Shown here piece by piece: positions 12,472-23,572 of a stretch of 64,000 bases of DNA. Where the stretch lies: contig JAQFVV010006215.1 in assembly GCA_028023455.1 (NCBI GenBank), positions 12,689,473 to 12,753,472 of the forward strand, in the 5' to 3' direction. The translations under genes were made by a program, and so were the position numbers. The notes under the pieces were generated by a model. The model was given only the letters and a program-made list of their open reading frames with translations, was not told the DNA's origin and made no database searches. Source of the DNA: Epiperipatus broadwayi. Its lineage: Eukaryota; Onychophora; Udeonychophora; Euonychophora; Peripatidae. How positions within the stretch are numbered: position 1 is the first letter of the stretch; each line of letters starts with the position of its first letter.

Positions 12472-12562
12472 CTTTGAGTCCATGTCTGAACATATGTGAT
12501 GACAACAAAAACTTCCACTTTTGAAAGCTTCAATGTATCTGACTGACTAGTGCGTTCATCAT
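12472..12562 (-). CDS. Candidate internal coding exon of an unidentified host gene
   Basis: On the minus strand a T-rich tract ending TTGCTCTTAG precedes a 91-base open segment that ends AAAG before GTATTAATA, so both exon borders have AG and GT signals. Read with two bases completing the first codon, it encodes DERTSQSDTLKLSKVEVF then VVITYVQTWTQ, a balanced, non-low-complexity peptide unlike the transposon remains around it. It ends with two bases of the next codon. The protein family is not recognised. It could be an exon of the gene starting at 42867, because the phases fit (that exon ends after one base of a codon). It lies between the two inverted repeat copies L and R. It is too short to be found by simple ORF calling. 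Confidence 0.45.
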
Positions 12563-13039
12563 CTAAGAGCAACACAAAAAATTAAGAGCAATTAATAAAT
12601 TGATAAAAATTATATATTTAGTACATATTAATAAAAGTAGTAATAAAATCTTATACATCTAAAAACTTTAAAATATTGCATATAAAATAAATTGACAATT
12701 TATATCATTACATTCTATTACTTAATAAATATTTAAAATAGCTTTACCATATAAAAGATTTTATCACATAGAGCACTATCATAATGTTGTGTATGTGTGT
12801 GTATTTAACGATCAACAATGTGCAGCTAACTCGAAAATCACCCAGACGTAATTTGCATGTAGCGCCACATTCTGACATCACGAGCAAAAATTTTTTTATA
12901 TCCCACTAAACTCAAATGCAAGAGACCTTAATCATATTTTAATTACCATTATCAATTGCAATAAATGACAAATGCTAGAATAATGAGAAATTACGATTTA
13001 CTAACATATATACATAATCACAAATAATAATTGCCAGAA

Positions 13040-13150
13040 ATTCTTAGAAAACAATGGTCTATTGGTCTTTATACCGGGGTTTGAACTCAGTACAACACTT
13101 AAAAGTTCTATTTTCGTAGGATTTTATTTAACTGCCTTAGCTATTCTGAT
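13040..13150 (-). repeat. tRNA-derived SINE-like element
   Basis: The minus strand shows an A-box-like TAGCTAAGGCAGTTA (about 13132-13146) and a good B-box GAGTTCAAACC (13079-13089), followed by CCGGTAT. Spacing suits a pol III promoter, but no cloverleaf can be folded convincingly, so it is a SINE head and not a functional tRNA. Confidence 0.45.
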
Positions 13151-13499
13151 GCAAATTTCAGTGAACTAGATACTTATTGCTTCATGCACGGGCAATATAC
13201 AGCCCTATGCATCTTAATTGTCTCTGGACAGATACAGACTCACACAGACTAACTCTGTAACTACTAATATCTATTAATATAACTGATCATAATCCAGTTT
13301 TAAGACTTACTAATCTTACAAGCTATATCCTAAAAATCATTTAAGAAACTACATTATTATAAGAACTAAACTAACATAAATCCTTTAAGGCTATAGTGTT
13401 TGGAAAACTAATCCTATGTGACATAAATAAGGGAAAAGTCTCATGAGCCAGACACTCTCTAACTTATGTTTTAATACTAATCAAGTAAATATCACCAAA

Positions 13500-13770
13500 T
13501 GCCTAGTAAGAATTGCGCATCTGCTTGGCATTAGTGACTGAAACTTACAAACTGGTAGGAATGGGCATCTACCTGATAAATAACAATATTAATAAGAAGT
13601 GTAAATGGCAAAAACAACATCTGTGTCACACTTATTCAAAAACAATCAAAGTATATAACACATGTATATGGTAGAAATGGGCTTATACTGGATAAATACT
13701 ACTCAAACTAAGTCGCTGAGTGCAAGTGGCAGGAAAACGCATCTGCTTTATACTTTACTTGTTTATGAAC
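13500..13770. repeat. Degenerate tandem repeat of about 115-125 bp
   Basis: GGTAGGAATGGGCATCTACC near 13555 recurs as GGTAGAAATGGGCTTATACT near 13670, and AAGTGTAAATGGCAAAAACA near 13594 recurs as GAGTGCAAGTGGCAGGAAAA near 13718. A fainter earlier unit may start near 13500. No coding frame is kept. Confidence 0.45.
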
Positions 13771-13779
13771 CATCAAATT

Positions 13780-16153
13780 ATATATATAAAAACAGCCTAA
13801 AATAATGCTATATTAGGTCAAGAAAATTTAATACACACAAATATCCTTTCTAATGCCTATTACAGATCTGTGATGGTTTTATGCTTAAAACTATGAACTT
13901 TTATAACTATGAAAAACATTTTTTCTTTATTTAATTTATCTATGCAGCATTTTATTTTATCCAGATGCTATTAATCCACATTACATTAATGGTCAAATTG
14001 TTATTCTAATTCTTAATATATTGCAGGCGAGTGGAAATGATCATTATTAACTCTTACTTTAAAATAATTAACTACAATAATAATAAAGAAAACTTTAGCG
14101 AATGGCAAGGGTTTGAGTGGCTAATTATTTTATCAAAAATATTATTTTTAGGTTATGCCGATTGAACTGTGGCGCATCTAATAAAATTAAGCAATCTATC
14201 ATCATTCCGATTTTTAAATATATATATATATAAACATAAAATAAATGATAAAATTTCAATGGAAATGAAATATACAGATATAGGAGATTAAATATCTAAT
14301 ATTAGTGAAATAAAGTTATACTAGTATATAATTAAGGTTCGTACAAATTAGCCTTTTCATTTTTAATAGTTCATGTTCTGAATTTAGGAACATGGAGACT
14401 TTTTGTGAAACAGTTGATATAACATAGCTATTTTTGCTGGTATTCTGTAAACTTCTAAGATTGTTCTTGCTGACTGACATGGTTTTCATTAATATATTTC
14501 TATTTTATTCAATAAGCAGCATCTGACTGTTTCGCTGAATGAAGGCTGATCTCTTCCCCAAAGCTATAGGCACTTTTGAAGTTAGGTGGTATACAGTTCA
14601 CATATAATCTGGACACAGTTATCAATGGAATGGTTGTTCAGTACATTACAGCAACTTTCCCTACTTCATGATGGAACTAAGCTTCGTATTCTGCTGGTTG
14701 GGCCAGTACAGCAGATTGCGGGCTTCTCTATTCTTTCATAATATAACAGCCAAATGCAACTATATTTTTAAGGATGACTTTGATGATCAAAATGGAATAA
14801 ATGGAAGAATAGTAATAAAAAATCAAAAAATAACAGATCTTCTGAGACCTCTATTTATAGTTCAACTGAGTTGCTTTATTAGTTTTCATCATGGTTCGAT
14901 TTTTTATGTCCATCCATTGGTTGCAGATTAGTCTTACACTTCGCTGTGGTCCATGGTATCCTGATCAATTACAGACTACAAAAATTAGCTTTGAAAAGGG
15001 ATTATAACAAAATAAGATATGTTTACTAAACAATATACGATATTCATCTCCTAATTAGCTGATCTGTGCTATCTAGAATTTAATTATTTGTATAAACATG
15101 TCATTTCCACCCATCTAATTATAAAATAACTTTACAATTGGTGAATACTAAAATATTTTGTTTCAAATTATTTAAATTGATTTAATTTAGTGAGTCCTAA
15201 TATATTTTGTCTGTGCATGTTTAAAATTCTTTAAAAATTCCTAATGAATTTGTTAAATCATATATGTGAAGCACACGTCTTTCACTTCAATATATATAGT
15301 AAATTATGACACAGATTTTTAAAAAAATTAAATGTTCCATTATTATTATTGGGCAAGACTAAATTATCAAATACTTATTAAAATAGAGCTTATCCATATA
15401 CAATGGAATTAAGGAAAAATCATATTATAAAAAACCATTTATTTAGATTAAATGTAAAGTGAGTATTGATAACATTAAATAATTCTTTTTTTTTTAATTT
15501 CTTTTCAACAATGTAGCCAGTCGTAAAAGCCTGGAAGTTACCCAAGCTGGTGAAATAGAGAATAATAACTAAAGAATCACAAACTGACTCAAGTGCTGTA
15601 AAATTTTGTTCAAAATGAAGCTGCGTGAATGTTATAATTGTTCCTATCAGATTTATACATATCTTTCATAATCTTCTTAAGTTATGATGTTTTGATAAAT
15701 ATATGGTATAAACTAAAAATTCAAACTTGTGAAAAATACTATGGATATTATTTTGATATCCAAAAAGACTTGTGCATGAATATAAATAAAATTATTAATT
15801 AATAAATAATAAGACTGCTAAAAAAAAAAAGCCAGAAATTCATAAAAACAATTCTACAAATGAAATGAAATTAATCTTGACAGCCTTTACTTCTGTTAAC
15901 TAAACATACAGTGCATAATTTTTTTTATCATCAATGTTAACAAAATTTGCTAATAAGTATATATAATTTTATTTTACAAATTTATATATGAGTTAAATGT
16001 TAACTTATATATGTATATTTTTTTATTAGTTTATGTTAAAACAAAGAGAAAATTATTCTAATAATTCATTTTTCTTTCAGGAGATTATTGTTGGTGGACA
16101 GGAGAAAATTAAAATAAATGATAAAAATATTGAATTGGTTATTATATAACTTC
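13780..16153. other. Spacer between inverted repeat copies, no gene assigned
   Basis: AT-rich, with some more complex patches (14460-14760 and 15510-15640). An open frame of 87 codons at 14668-14931 has no recognised domain. On the minus strand, an acceptor-like TTTTACAG near 15600 opens onto a frame of about 55 codons, but no donor follows. Neither is called as a gene. Confidence 0.5.
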
Positions 16154-16634
16154 ATATTGTAACAGGCACAGACGTCGTTACATTATTTTTTTTTATTAAA
16201 CACGAAAAAAGAAAAGTTCGCAAATAAAAACTTCTTTTATTTAATAACTGAAACACAGGCTTATTATATACCTGTGTCTATATATGTAATATAGGGTATA
16301 TGAGCACAGACTTTAAAAATTGAAATTAAATATCATCTAAACTCAAATATATATATATATATAATCGCACAGATAAAAAAAAAAAAAAATTATTAAAATA
16401 AAACTTTATTAAAAATAGAAAAGGTATTTTAAAAGCAAAAACTTAAAAAGATTTAGAGATAAAAATATATCTTTAAGTTTGGAAAACAAATTAATTGGTG
16501 TTATTGAAAAATGGAAATGATTGTTTTAATTAGTTAAACGTAAACTACCCTTGGGCATTTAAAATGTATAAGCAAAGGTCAGATAGGAGAGAAAAACAAT
16601 GGAATCGGACCTCAGCGAAAGAACCATCACATCG

Positions 16635-16676
16635 ATGACGTAATGTCAATTGAATCCTTAAAATTAATATAAAAGG
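16635..16676 (+). promoter_or_regulatory. CRE-like and TATA motifs in copy R
   Basis: TGACGTAA at 16636-16643 and TATAAAAGG at 16668-16676 lie within the repeat and point into it. The corresponding place in copy L has AATATAAAG. This is consistent with a pol II promoter inside an LTR but is motif-only evidence. Confidence 0.35.
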
Positions 16677-17421
16677 AAAAGTTTGGAAATTATTAGTTAG
16701 TTATTACAAGAGGACAGATATGTGTTAAGTTGGAGAGGGTTGGAGGAGAAGGGATTGAAAGACGCACTTTCAATTCCTTCAGTGGTTATAAAAAAGAAAG
16801 AGAAATGACCGATCATTTTTTACATTAAGGACCAGCTAAAGTAAAAGACCTCCTAGATAAATAAAAAACAACGGCTAACTGGATACCAATAATCTTCAGG
16901 ACGGCGTGGGAATTCCCGTTCAAAATTACAAACAACTACAAATTATGGACCTTTTAAAACCGTAAAAACTTTATATAATTCATGAACATTAAATTAAAAA
17001 CTTTCCATATTTAAAAAAAAATAGAAACAGATTCCTATCTGATCAAACTAAATTATTTATTAATTAGTTATAATTTTATTTGATGTATTTCTTTTTTGTA
17101 AAATCATTTCCATTTATTTTTTTTTGTTCTTTAAGTTTTATTTATGATTTTTGTTTTGCGATAAATTAAATTATATAAATGTTAAACTTAAGTCGGGCGT
17201 GAATGGCTATATAGATTTGTAAAGTTATATTAGGGGAGGGTAATCTTAGGTTATTTGTTTCGTAGTTGAATTAGATCAATGGGTTGGATATATTGGTGTA
17301 ATTAGTAGATGTAGTACGAGATTCGCTACGGGCAGAATCGCTTTATACGCCGCACACACTCGTTTTGCCTATGGGAGGAATTATAAGACGGAGACCGCAG
17401 TTCCTTCCTATGGAGTTTTTT

Positions 17422-17643
17422 TTAATTGCTCTTATCGTCAGATAGATGTAGTATTCTTAACTGACGAGAAGCAATTTCTTCTCTTAACCTAATTCTGCTG
17501 TCGTATTTCGTATTACATTGAACACATCGATATATCAGATGGATTGACGCCGATTTAGCTGCGAACTTTTGGCCTAAGGTTAAATAAGGGATGAATGTTT
17601 TCTTTTCAAATGCAAATCTATGTAGTCTATTCATACTCGACAC
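17422..17643 (-). other. Short open frame inside copy R, also visible in copy L
   Basis: A 73-codon frame antisense to the repeat starts MNRLHRFAFEKKTFIPYLTL. The matching segment of copy L (9848-about 9960, plus strand) reads MNRLRRLHLKKYSIPYLTL before a stop. The similarity may reflect only the DNA homology of the copies. No domain is recognised and function is not claimed. Confidence 0.2.
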
Positions 17644-18500
17644 TCTAAATAAAAATGCATTAAATTTAAGTTGGGTATAGATGCTTGCATGGATTCGTTA
17701 TCAGTTAATTATGTTTTTTGTTTTTCATATTGGTTCAAAATATATACATTCGGTAAATACTGATACCTTACGGTGAGTATCTAAGATGTATTTATTTCGG
17801 ATATCTTTTAAGTTATTGGTGTTTATGCGGCATCTTATGATGAATGCTATTGGGTTTCTTATAAATTTCCCTCTGCAATTCCACCAATGATTTTATATTT
17901 TGATCGTTTATGTTTATTTTGAAATGTTTTTGACCGTGTAATCTATGTAACCAATCTATACTCAACATTAAAAACACATTTTATAAATCCATATGTGCGA
18001 ACTTATAATAGTATAAAAATTAAAATGTAAATTAAAATCTAAAATAAAAGTTAAAAATAATGTTAAATGTTAAAGTAAACATACTAAAATAATAATGTTA
18101 AATTTTATATATATATGTGCGTAAATAAATGTTTGTATGTTAATTACTGGCAGTGGCTTATTTTATTCTTTTTTTAAAAATTATTCTTAGATAAGAATTT
18201 ATGAAATATAAATCTCTGCTGTTCCATTGAGCTAGTGACAATGGGCTAACAACCGGAATCAACCAATATAAAATAAATAAATTTTTTTTTGAACTTGCAT
18301 ATCTGCCTACTATATAAATTTTTCTAGGTTCAAATGCCAAGATGGCACTCTTGTAGTGCAGATTACATTAAGTTCACTATTCTCCGGATTGTTATAATAT
18401 ATATAAACTAATAATGATTTATTATTTAAAATTAAATGTTTGTTGGTTTTTTTAGATAAACTTTAGTTTATTTATTTTTTACTTATAAAATTGTTGTATT

Positions 18501-18800
18501 TTAATTCATGGCTCTTATAATTCTCTGTGCTAAACATGTAAATGGAATCATTTTCATAGCATCCAATGTCGAGTTAGCGATGTTGTCAGAGGTGCCCATT
18601 TCAAATATAATAAAGCCGGTAGTCATGAAGAATAATTCTTTAAACACTATTAATCCTTGATGATCCATACATGGTTGATAATTGGCATTTTTACAAGAGC
18701 TCAATCTGATTATATTTTGTTACTTCAAAAGGGCATGATACCAAACCATATAAGTTCTTTTGACAAGACATTTTTATTGTTATATAAATAAGGCATCAAT
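18501..18800 (-). pseudogene. Possible Tigger/pogo-like transposase scrap
   Basis: The minus-strand frame at 18501-18704 contains YQPCMDHQGLIVFKELFF, which resembles the QPMDQGVIxxFKxxYxR block near the end of DDE catalytic domains of pogo/Tigger transposases, with small in-frame insertions. Sequence upstream on the same strand (to about 18800) is out of frame. The start codon of this open stretch is fortuitous. The identification rests on one motif. Confidence 0.35.
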
Positions 18801-19165
18801 CATGGGTCCATGACAAATAATCCAATATGGCAACTTAGATAATATACTGAAGGGCCAAGAAAATTTAAACCTAAGATTGCACTAAATAAAAAATATGATT
18901 CAAATAAAAATATTCCAAGTTTGCGCAGAAAAATAAAAGACATGGGGGGGGGGGGGAATAAATATTATAAGTAAGGGCATTATGGCATAACCCTAAGATT
19001 CATAAATATAACATAATATGGCATAGTTTAGATGAATGGTAGTTCAGTGAGCTGATAAATGCAGTTGGATCAAGAATAGTGCAGAGATAATCATATTAAA
19101 GAAAATACTAAATCATAATGCAATTAATGATTACTGAAATAATGTTAACAATATGGAGAAACTAA
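18801..19165. other. AT-rich spacer with a 13-base G run
   Basis: G homopolymer at 18944-18956. No gene or clear repeat boundary is visible. Confidence 0.5.
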
Positions 19166-19168
19166 AAA

Positions 19169-19216
19169 TATCATCATCATCAACCATTATCAATCTGCTG
19201 CAGGATGAAGTTTAAG
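19169..19216 (-). repeat. 3' tail of the RTE family, antisense
   Basis: Read on the minus strand it gives CTTCATCCTGCAGCAGATTG and then ATAATGGTTGATGATGATGA, almost the same as the end of the intact RTE at 63590-63630 (CTTCATCCTGCAGTGGATTG, then ATAATGGTTGATGATGATGA). A heavily 5'-truncated copy. Confidence 0.75.
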
Positions 19217-19429
19217 TTACAATATGAGTTGTTACATGAAAAAAATGGCTAGATGCGATAAAAAAAAATGGAAAAAAAAATAGAAATGCTAAGTTTATTA
19301 CTGTTTTCCTGAAGGTTTGTGATGACGGTGTTCTAGTTATATTTTATATTGGACTATTTCCATCATCTAATGTGCATATTAAATGACTTTAGAAATATTT
19401 AACTTTTAAATATTCCGAATTGTTAGTAA

Positions 19430-19605
19430 TAGCACACCAAACAGGTTACTGTATGCACAATGTTTTGAGAGGTATTATTCTCCCCTCTTCTTCAGGTCTG
19501 GTCTGACTAGTGACAGTACTAGCATGGGATTCGAACCTGGATCCTTAGATTCTTAATTATTGAATTTTAAGATAACACTAACTAACTGAGCCATCCTGCC
19601 AAGGG
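19430..19605 (-). repeat. tRNA-derived SINE
   Basis: The minus strand begins GGCAGGATGGCTCAGTTAGT (A-box at 19581-19593) and has a perfect B-box GGTTCGAATCC (19527-19537). It continues into a body with a short stem-loop (GAGGGGA..TACCTCTC, about 19463-19484) and ..CAAAACATTGTGC. The A-to-B distance is longer than in an intron-less tRNA and no full cloverleaf forms, so this is a SINE transcribed by pol III, not a tRNA gene. Confidence 0.65.
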
Positions 19606-20105
19606 CAACAGTCAGTAGAAATTTCATATACTTATCTATGAGTTTCCTCCTGATTTCTCCACCTTTTCCTAAGAGCAAAGTTGATTAGTGGTTTCGATAC
19701 ATTATGTACGTTTTAATAAAGGCTTTATTGATCTCAATGGTTTACACAAGTTTATATCCAGAAAATTTCAAATTTAACATACAATAAATAATATTAGGGT
19801 GAACATATATTAAGGAATTTAGTAGTTATACTTTGTGGTTAATAGACTATAACTATTTAAAGAATAAAAAACGAAAATAACCAGAGAGTTCTAAAGTTTG
19901 ATGAGCTTATTTAGTTTTTCCTCACCTGTCTTTTGTCTTTTTGAATGTTAGTTATATGATACTATTCGTTGCAGTATTCACAACATTGATAGTTGCCTTA
20001 ACAATGACCAAGTTGCCGCATATAAGTGGGGTTGGAATAATCTCTATTTTGAAGTATAACATTTTGTTGCTAAATGTAGCTGGGATTGTCTGGTATTATT
20101 GCCCA

Positions 20106-20327
20106 TTAAGAAAGTACATATAGTACAAACGTGGCTGCCCTAATGCTAGGTATTGATCTTCCCTGAAAAGCAACCATTATGTGATTAATGATCGTATCAG
20201 GCTTTCTGTAGGTGTTACATATCATCTGCCGTGTTTGATTAAGTGTTATACATTGATAAGTAATGTGGTTCAGTGTCTCTTCTGCTAGATGGCAGAGCCC
20301 ACAGAAAGGGTCAATAGATATATACAT
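20106..20327 (-). pseudogene. LINE C-terminal zinc-knuckle segment (family B)
   Basis: The frame shows DPFCGLCHLAEETLNHITYQ with a following Cys, a C-x2-C-x8-H-x4-C knuckle as found at the C-terminus of L1/Tx1-type ORF2 proteins, probably for nucleic-acid binding. The family A equivalent at about 3410 reads CFLCKTGEEMFQH. It continues to a stop near 20109. Confidence 0.6.
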
Positions 20328-20639
20328 TCTTTATTATAAAGGAAGTGGGTTGTTGGCAAGGCAATAAGATTCGTTTTAATGATAAAATCAAAGTATTTGG
20401 GTTTTAGAGCCCATTTTTTATATTCCTTGAGTAGCTTCTTGTTAATTCCTAGCATAGTTGGTATTCTGGAATCTCATCTGTGGTTTTGCATTGGTATAAT
20501 GTTAGTGAAAAAAGAACCTTTTGGGGGTGGTCGCTGTTGGAGTAACTTCGAGCAAGTGGTTAATTTTGGGTATTTGGCAAGTATTGTATTATTGAGTTCC
20601 TTAACTTCTGTAGATGAAAAATGGTGATATTGTGCAAGC

Positions 20640-22014
20640 CAAGTCCGTTCTTTATTAGGGGTTGGCTAAGTTTTTTTGTGGAGATTACTACTGTTTTTCT
20701 GGTCCAAAGTAGATTATTATATATGCGTTTTAATTTTTAAGATAAACATGAAGAATGAAACAACCGGTACAGAGTATGCTATTTTGGTTGTGATGAACTG
20801 GTTAATTAACTGTACTTTGGAATATAGTGAAAGATATACCTTGGAGGAATTTATGATTTTTCTGGCTTCTTCTTTAAGTTTATTTTGGAAGTGGCATCTC
20901 ATTCCTGTAATTCCCAGAAGAAATGGGAACCCAAGAAATGAGTTTGGTTTTGATTTGTAAATTGATGTACATGGTTTACCGGTGTGTAGTGACCAGGCTG
21001 TGGTTTTGGTCAGATTAAACCTTAATTTGTATTTCTGTGAATATTTTTTGGAATTCAGTATTTGTTTTTTTTTTATGTTAGAAATATGGTAACATCATCC
21101 ATATAGGCAATGCATGTAATGCGTTGTGTTGTCTGGTATCTCAATCCCAGTAAATGCATTTTGTATGCTTTTAATAAGGGGATTGATGTAAAATATAAAC
21201 AATAATGAACTAATAGGAGATCATTGGGATATAAATTTGGTGGTGTGAAAGAAGATGAGTTTCTTCCATTTAAAGTTATATGGATCTCTCTGTTCAGAAG
21301 CAGGTTTGCAAATTATATATAGATGCGTTCTAGAAATTTCTGTGTCTTTTAGCATTTCCAGAAGTATATATATATTGACTGAGTCAAAGGCAGCTTCTAT
21401 GTCAAGCTGCACGACGATGGGTCCATATTTTTTCCGCTGTTTTACTGTGGCTAGAATTGCTTTGAAGAATAAGGCTGCTTCTGTCATTGAAGAGTTTTTC
21501 TTTGCATATTGTGCTTCATAAATAAGTGGCATTATATATGGTTCAACTTCATCTTTAATGATTTTCTCAATAATTTTGATTGGCAAAGGTCCCATAGATA
21601 TTGGCCTGAGGTCTGTAATGGGTGGGATAATTGCTTTCTTTTAATTATAGAGTACTATGGCTATTGGATAGACACCCTTCATGGGCTGATTTTGTTGTGC
21701 TAGATGGTTTGCTAACACAAATATTCTGCTGTGAATTTACTTAGGTGCTTTAATATAAACACTGAGACTCCAGGACTATCTAGATGGCAAGCACTTCGAA
21801 TAGTATTCAGTTTTGTTGTGAATAGATCTGTTGTGAATGAAGTCTTTGTCTCTGGTGGGCCAAACAAATTATGCAGTGTTTTATATGGTTGTTTTACTTG
21901 TAATTTCTGCTTAAAATATTCAAAAATTGGCATAATCATATTGTGTCCTGCATATGTTCCATGATTTGCATCAAGTGCCATTGGCACTTTTATACCTGGT
22001 TGGTTCCCTAGCAC
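20640..22014 (-). pseudogene. LINE reverse transcriptase (family B)
   Basis: Broken reverse transcriptase. In order on the minus strand: a linker frame at 22014-21712, PLPIKIIEKIIKDEVEPYI (about 21590) and IVVQLDIEAAFDSV (about 21375-21420, first catalytic Asp). Then ISQ-stop-SPISSLLF (about 21200-21235, Gly codon turned into a stop), INPLIKSIQNAF, and, after a frameshift, IAYMDDVTIF with the YMDD box at 21096-21107. The frame at 20902-20717 continues the post-RT region with YLSLYSKVQL. The catalytic residues survive but the reading does not. Confidence 0.7.
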
Positions 22015-22249
22015 TCATCTTATATAATCTTTTGTCCAAGTATGCAGCCTAGTTAGGCATATCTTGCTTTTCTTTATCCTCAGATAGCTTATGAGTTCAT
22101 CACATGCTTTATTGTATGCATGTGTAAGCTTGAATATGTACTGCTGGGTGCAGTGCAATGGGTTAATCATGATTATTCTCTGGTGCAACTGATCTGTCAG
22201 AGACAAAAGTCTTGATAGTGGGGTTGTTTCCTTGTTATATTGTTGGTGT

Positions 22250-23065
22250 TAAAGAACAGCATTTCCATAAATGCAAGATATTTCTGAACAGAGTTCAAAG
22301 TCTTTGATTTTGTTCAGCATTATGTAAGTTTCAGAGAATAGAAATTCAGAGATTGTTTCTGGGAGTAAAACTCTTATTGTTCTTGTAAGTGGAAAAGGTG
22401 ATATTTGAATTTGAGCGCAGTCAACTGTGACTATTTGAGCTGAATAATTGGAAAAAATTGAGGGAATTAGGTGGTGGAATATTGGGGAATAAAAGCATGG
22501 ATCAATAAATGAAGAGAAGCGACTATTGTGGGAAAAAAGGGCATCATCTGGCAAAAAAACATGGCCGCTCATTAGTGGTATGGTTATTCTATGAAGCCAA
22601 TGTTGTGTAAATTCCTGATATTTTAAATTTAAAATCTCCAATTAATATGGGGTTGAGTTTGCAGTTGTAGCTAACCTCGAGTTAATGTTTGCAATTATGG
22701 TATCATGTTTTTTATCCTGTAAAATAATATATACAAAAACCAGATTTATTGTTATGCTTTTTTGGTTGAAGGTTGCAATTAATAAGTTCATGTCAATGTG
22801 AATTATTTTGAAAGTTGTGAATGGGCAATTTCTAGCAATTATGAGTCTGGTGCCATCGAGGGAGAGAAAGAGTCTCTGGAGCATGCCCAGAAACCTTCCA
22901 TATTTAAATGCTTGGCTGGCTCAGTTTGTGATCCAGCATAAATTTTTGTCTCAAGTATACCTAGCAAGTGTGGTTGTATATCCTTGATCCAGTGTTTTAA
23001 CTTATTAATTTTTGAGGTTGAATTCAAACCCCTGACGATTGCCGCAATTTTTACTTTTCATTATA
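22250..23065 (-). pseudogene. LINE endonuclease (family B)
   Basis: Minus-strand order: AIVRGLNSTSKINKLKHWI (about 23060-23000, the usual start of L1-type endonuclease), LLGILETKIYAG (catalytic Glu block, about 22960), a middle segment at 22884-22642, ILIGDF (about 22645) and NSRFSSFIDPCF (about 22500). Frames change several times. It is followed by the RT of the same element. Confidence 0.65.
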
Positions 23066-23245
23066 TGTAATAAATATAGCTTTACTTCTCACTATATGTA
23101 AAATATACAATTGTTAATTAGAGAAGATATTAATTAGTATTAAAGTTTATCGGCTTAACGTTTTCGAGGATCCATGCCTCATATTCATAGCCTTCATAAA
23201 ATGTATAATAAAATATGCAAATACAAATATTCAAATAAGCTAGTA

Positions 23246-23572
23246 TTATGTAGCCCATTTCTTCGAGATCTCGAAGCAAGTGTCCTTTCTATTAATGGCA
23301 TAGATGTTTCCATTGATGTAAAATGCCTCCTTTATTTTTCTTTTGCGATCATTTGATTCTGAGCACAATATTATGGGATTGGCGGGTGTGAAGTTGTGTC
23401 CAGATTGTTTAGCATGCTCCAAGAATACAGAGGACGTGTTACTGTTTTTCTGAGCTCTGTTAAATGTGTAAATATGTTGACCCAGTCTAGTATTGATTGT
23501 AGCTTTTGTTTCACCATAATATAGCGTGGCATCCAGCCTGAGGGCGTTGTTTTTTTGGTTGAGATTTAAACA
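23246..23572 (-). pseudogene. Penelope-type GIY-YIG endonuclease fragment, open frame
   Basis: A 107-codon minus-strand frame with no internal stop, but also no convincing start, reads LYYGETKATINTRLGQHIY, then SSVFLEHAKQSGHNF, then DRKRKIKEAFYI, then AINRKD. This matches the C-terminal GIY-YIG nuclease of Penelope-like elements: the YxG core, Arg and His in TRLGQH, the EH..SGHNF block, the KRKIxEAxYI helix with the catalytic Glu, and the INR end. The nuclease makes the nick that primes insertion. Downstream sequence has a GATCCTCGAAAACGTTAAG motif (about 23151-23169) typical of such 3' regions. There is no RT part, so it is a 5'-truncated insert between ORF1 and ORF2 of the surrounding LINE. 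Confidence 0.7.

Larger units (their letters stand above)
16158..18396 (+). mobile_element. Copy R of the 2.1-2.2 kb repeat, candidate solo LTR
   Basis: Homologous to copy L (9454-11508) in inverted orientation. It starts TGTAACAGGC with a near-palindromic GTCGTTACA at 16174-16182, and ends ..GATTGTTATA at 18396. ATAT sits on both sides (16154-16157 and 18397-18400), although the flank is itself AT-repetitive. It carries CRE-like TGACGTAA and TATAAAAGG about 510 bases in, as an LTR promoter would. It differs from L by indels and by a roughly 400-bp segment near 17650-18000 missing in L. With no internal retroviral genes, the LTR assignment is inference. Confidence 0.5.

Noticed and set aside
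14668-14931. 87-codon plus-strand open frame
   Set aside because: No family recognised and no promoter or splice context; left as part of the spacer.
19430-19605. Functional tRNA gene suggested by perfect A and B boxes
   Set aside because: A-to-B spacing is too long, stems do not pair and a SINE body follows.
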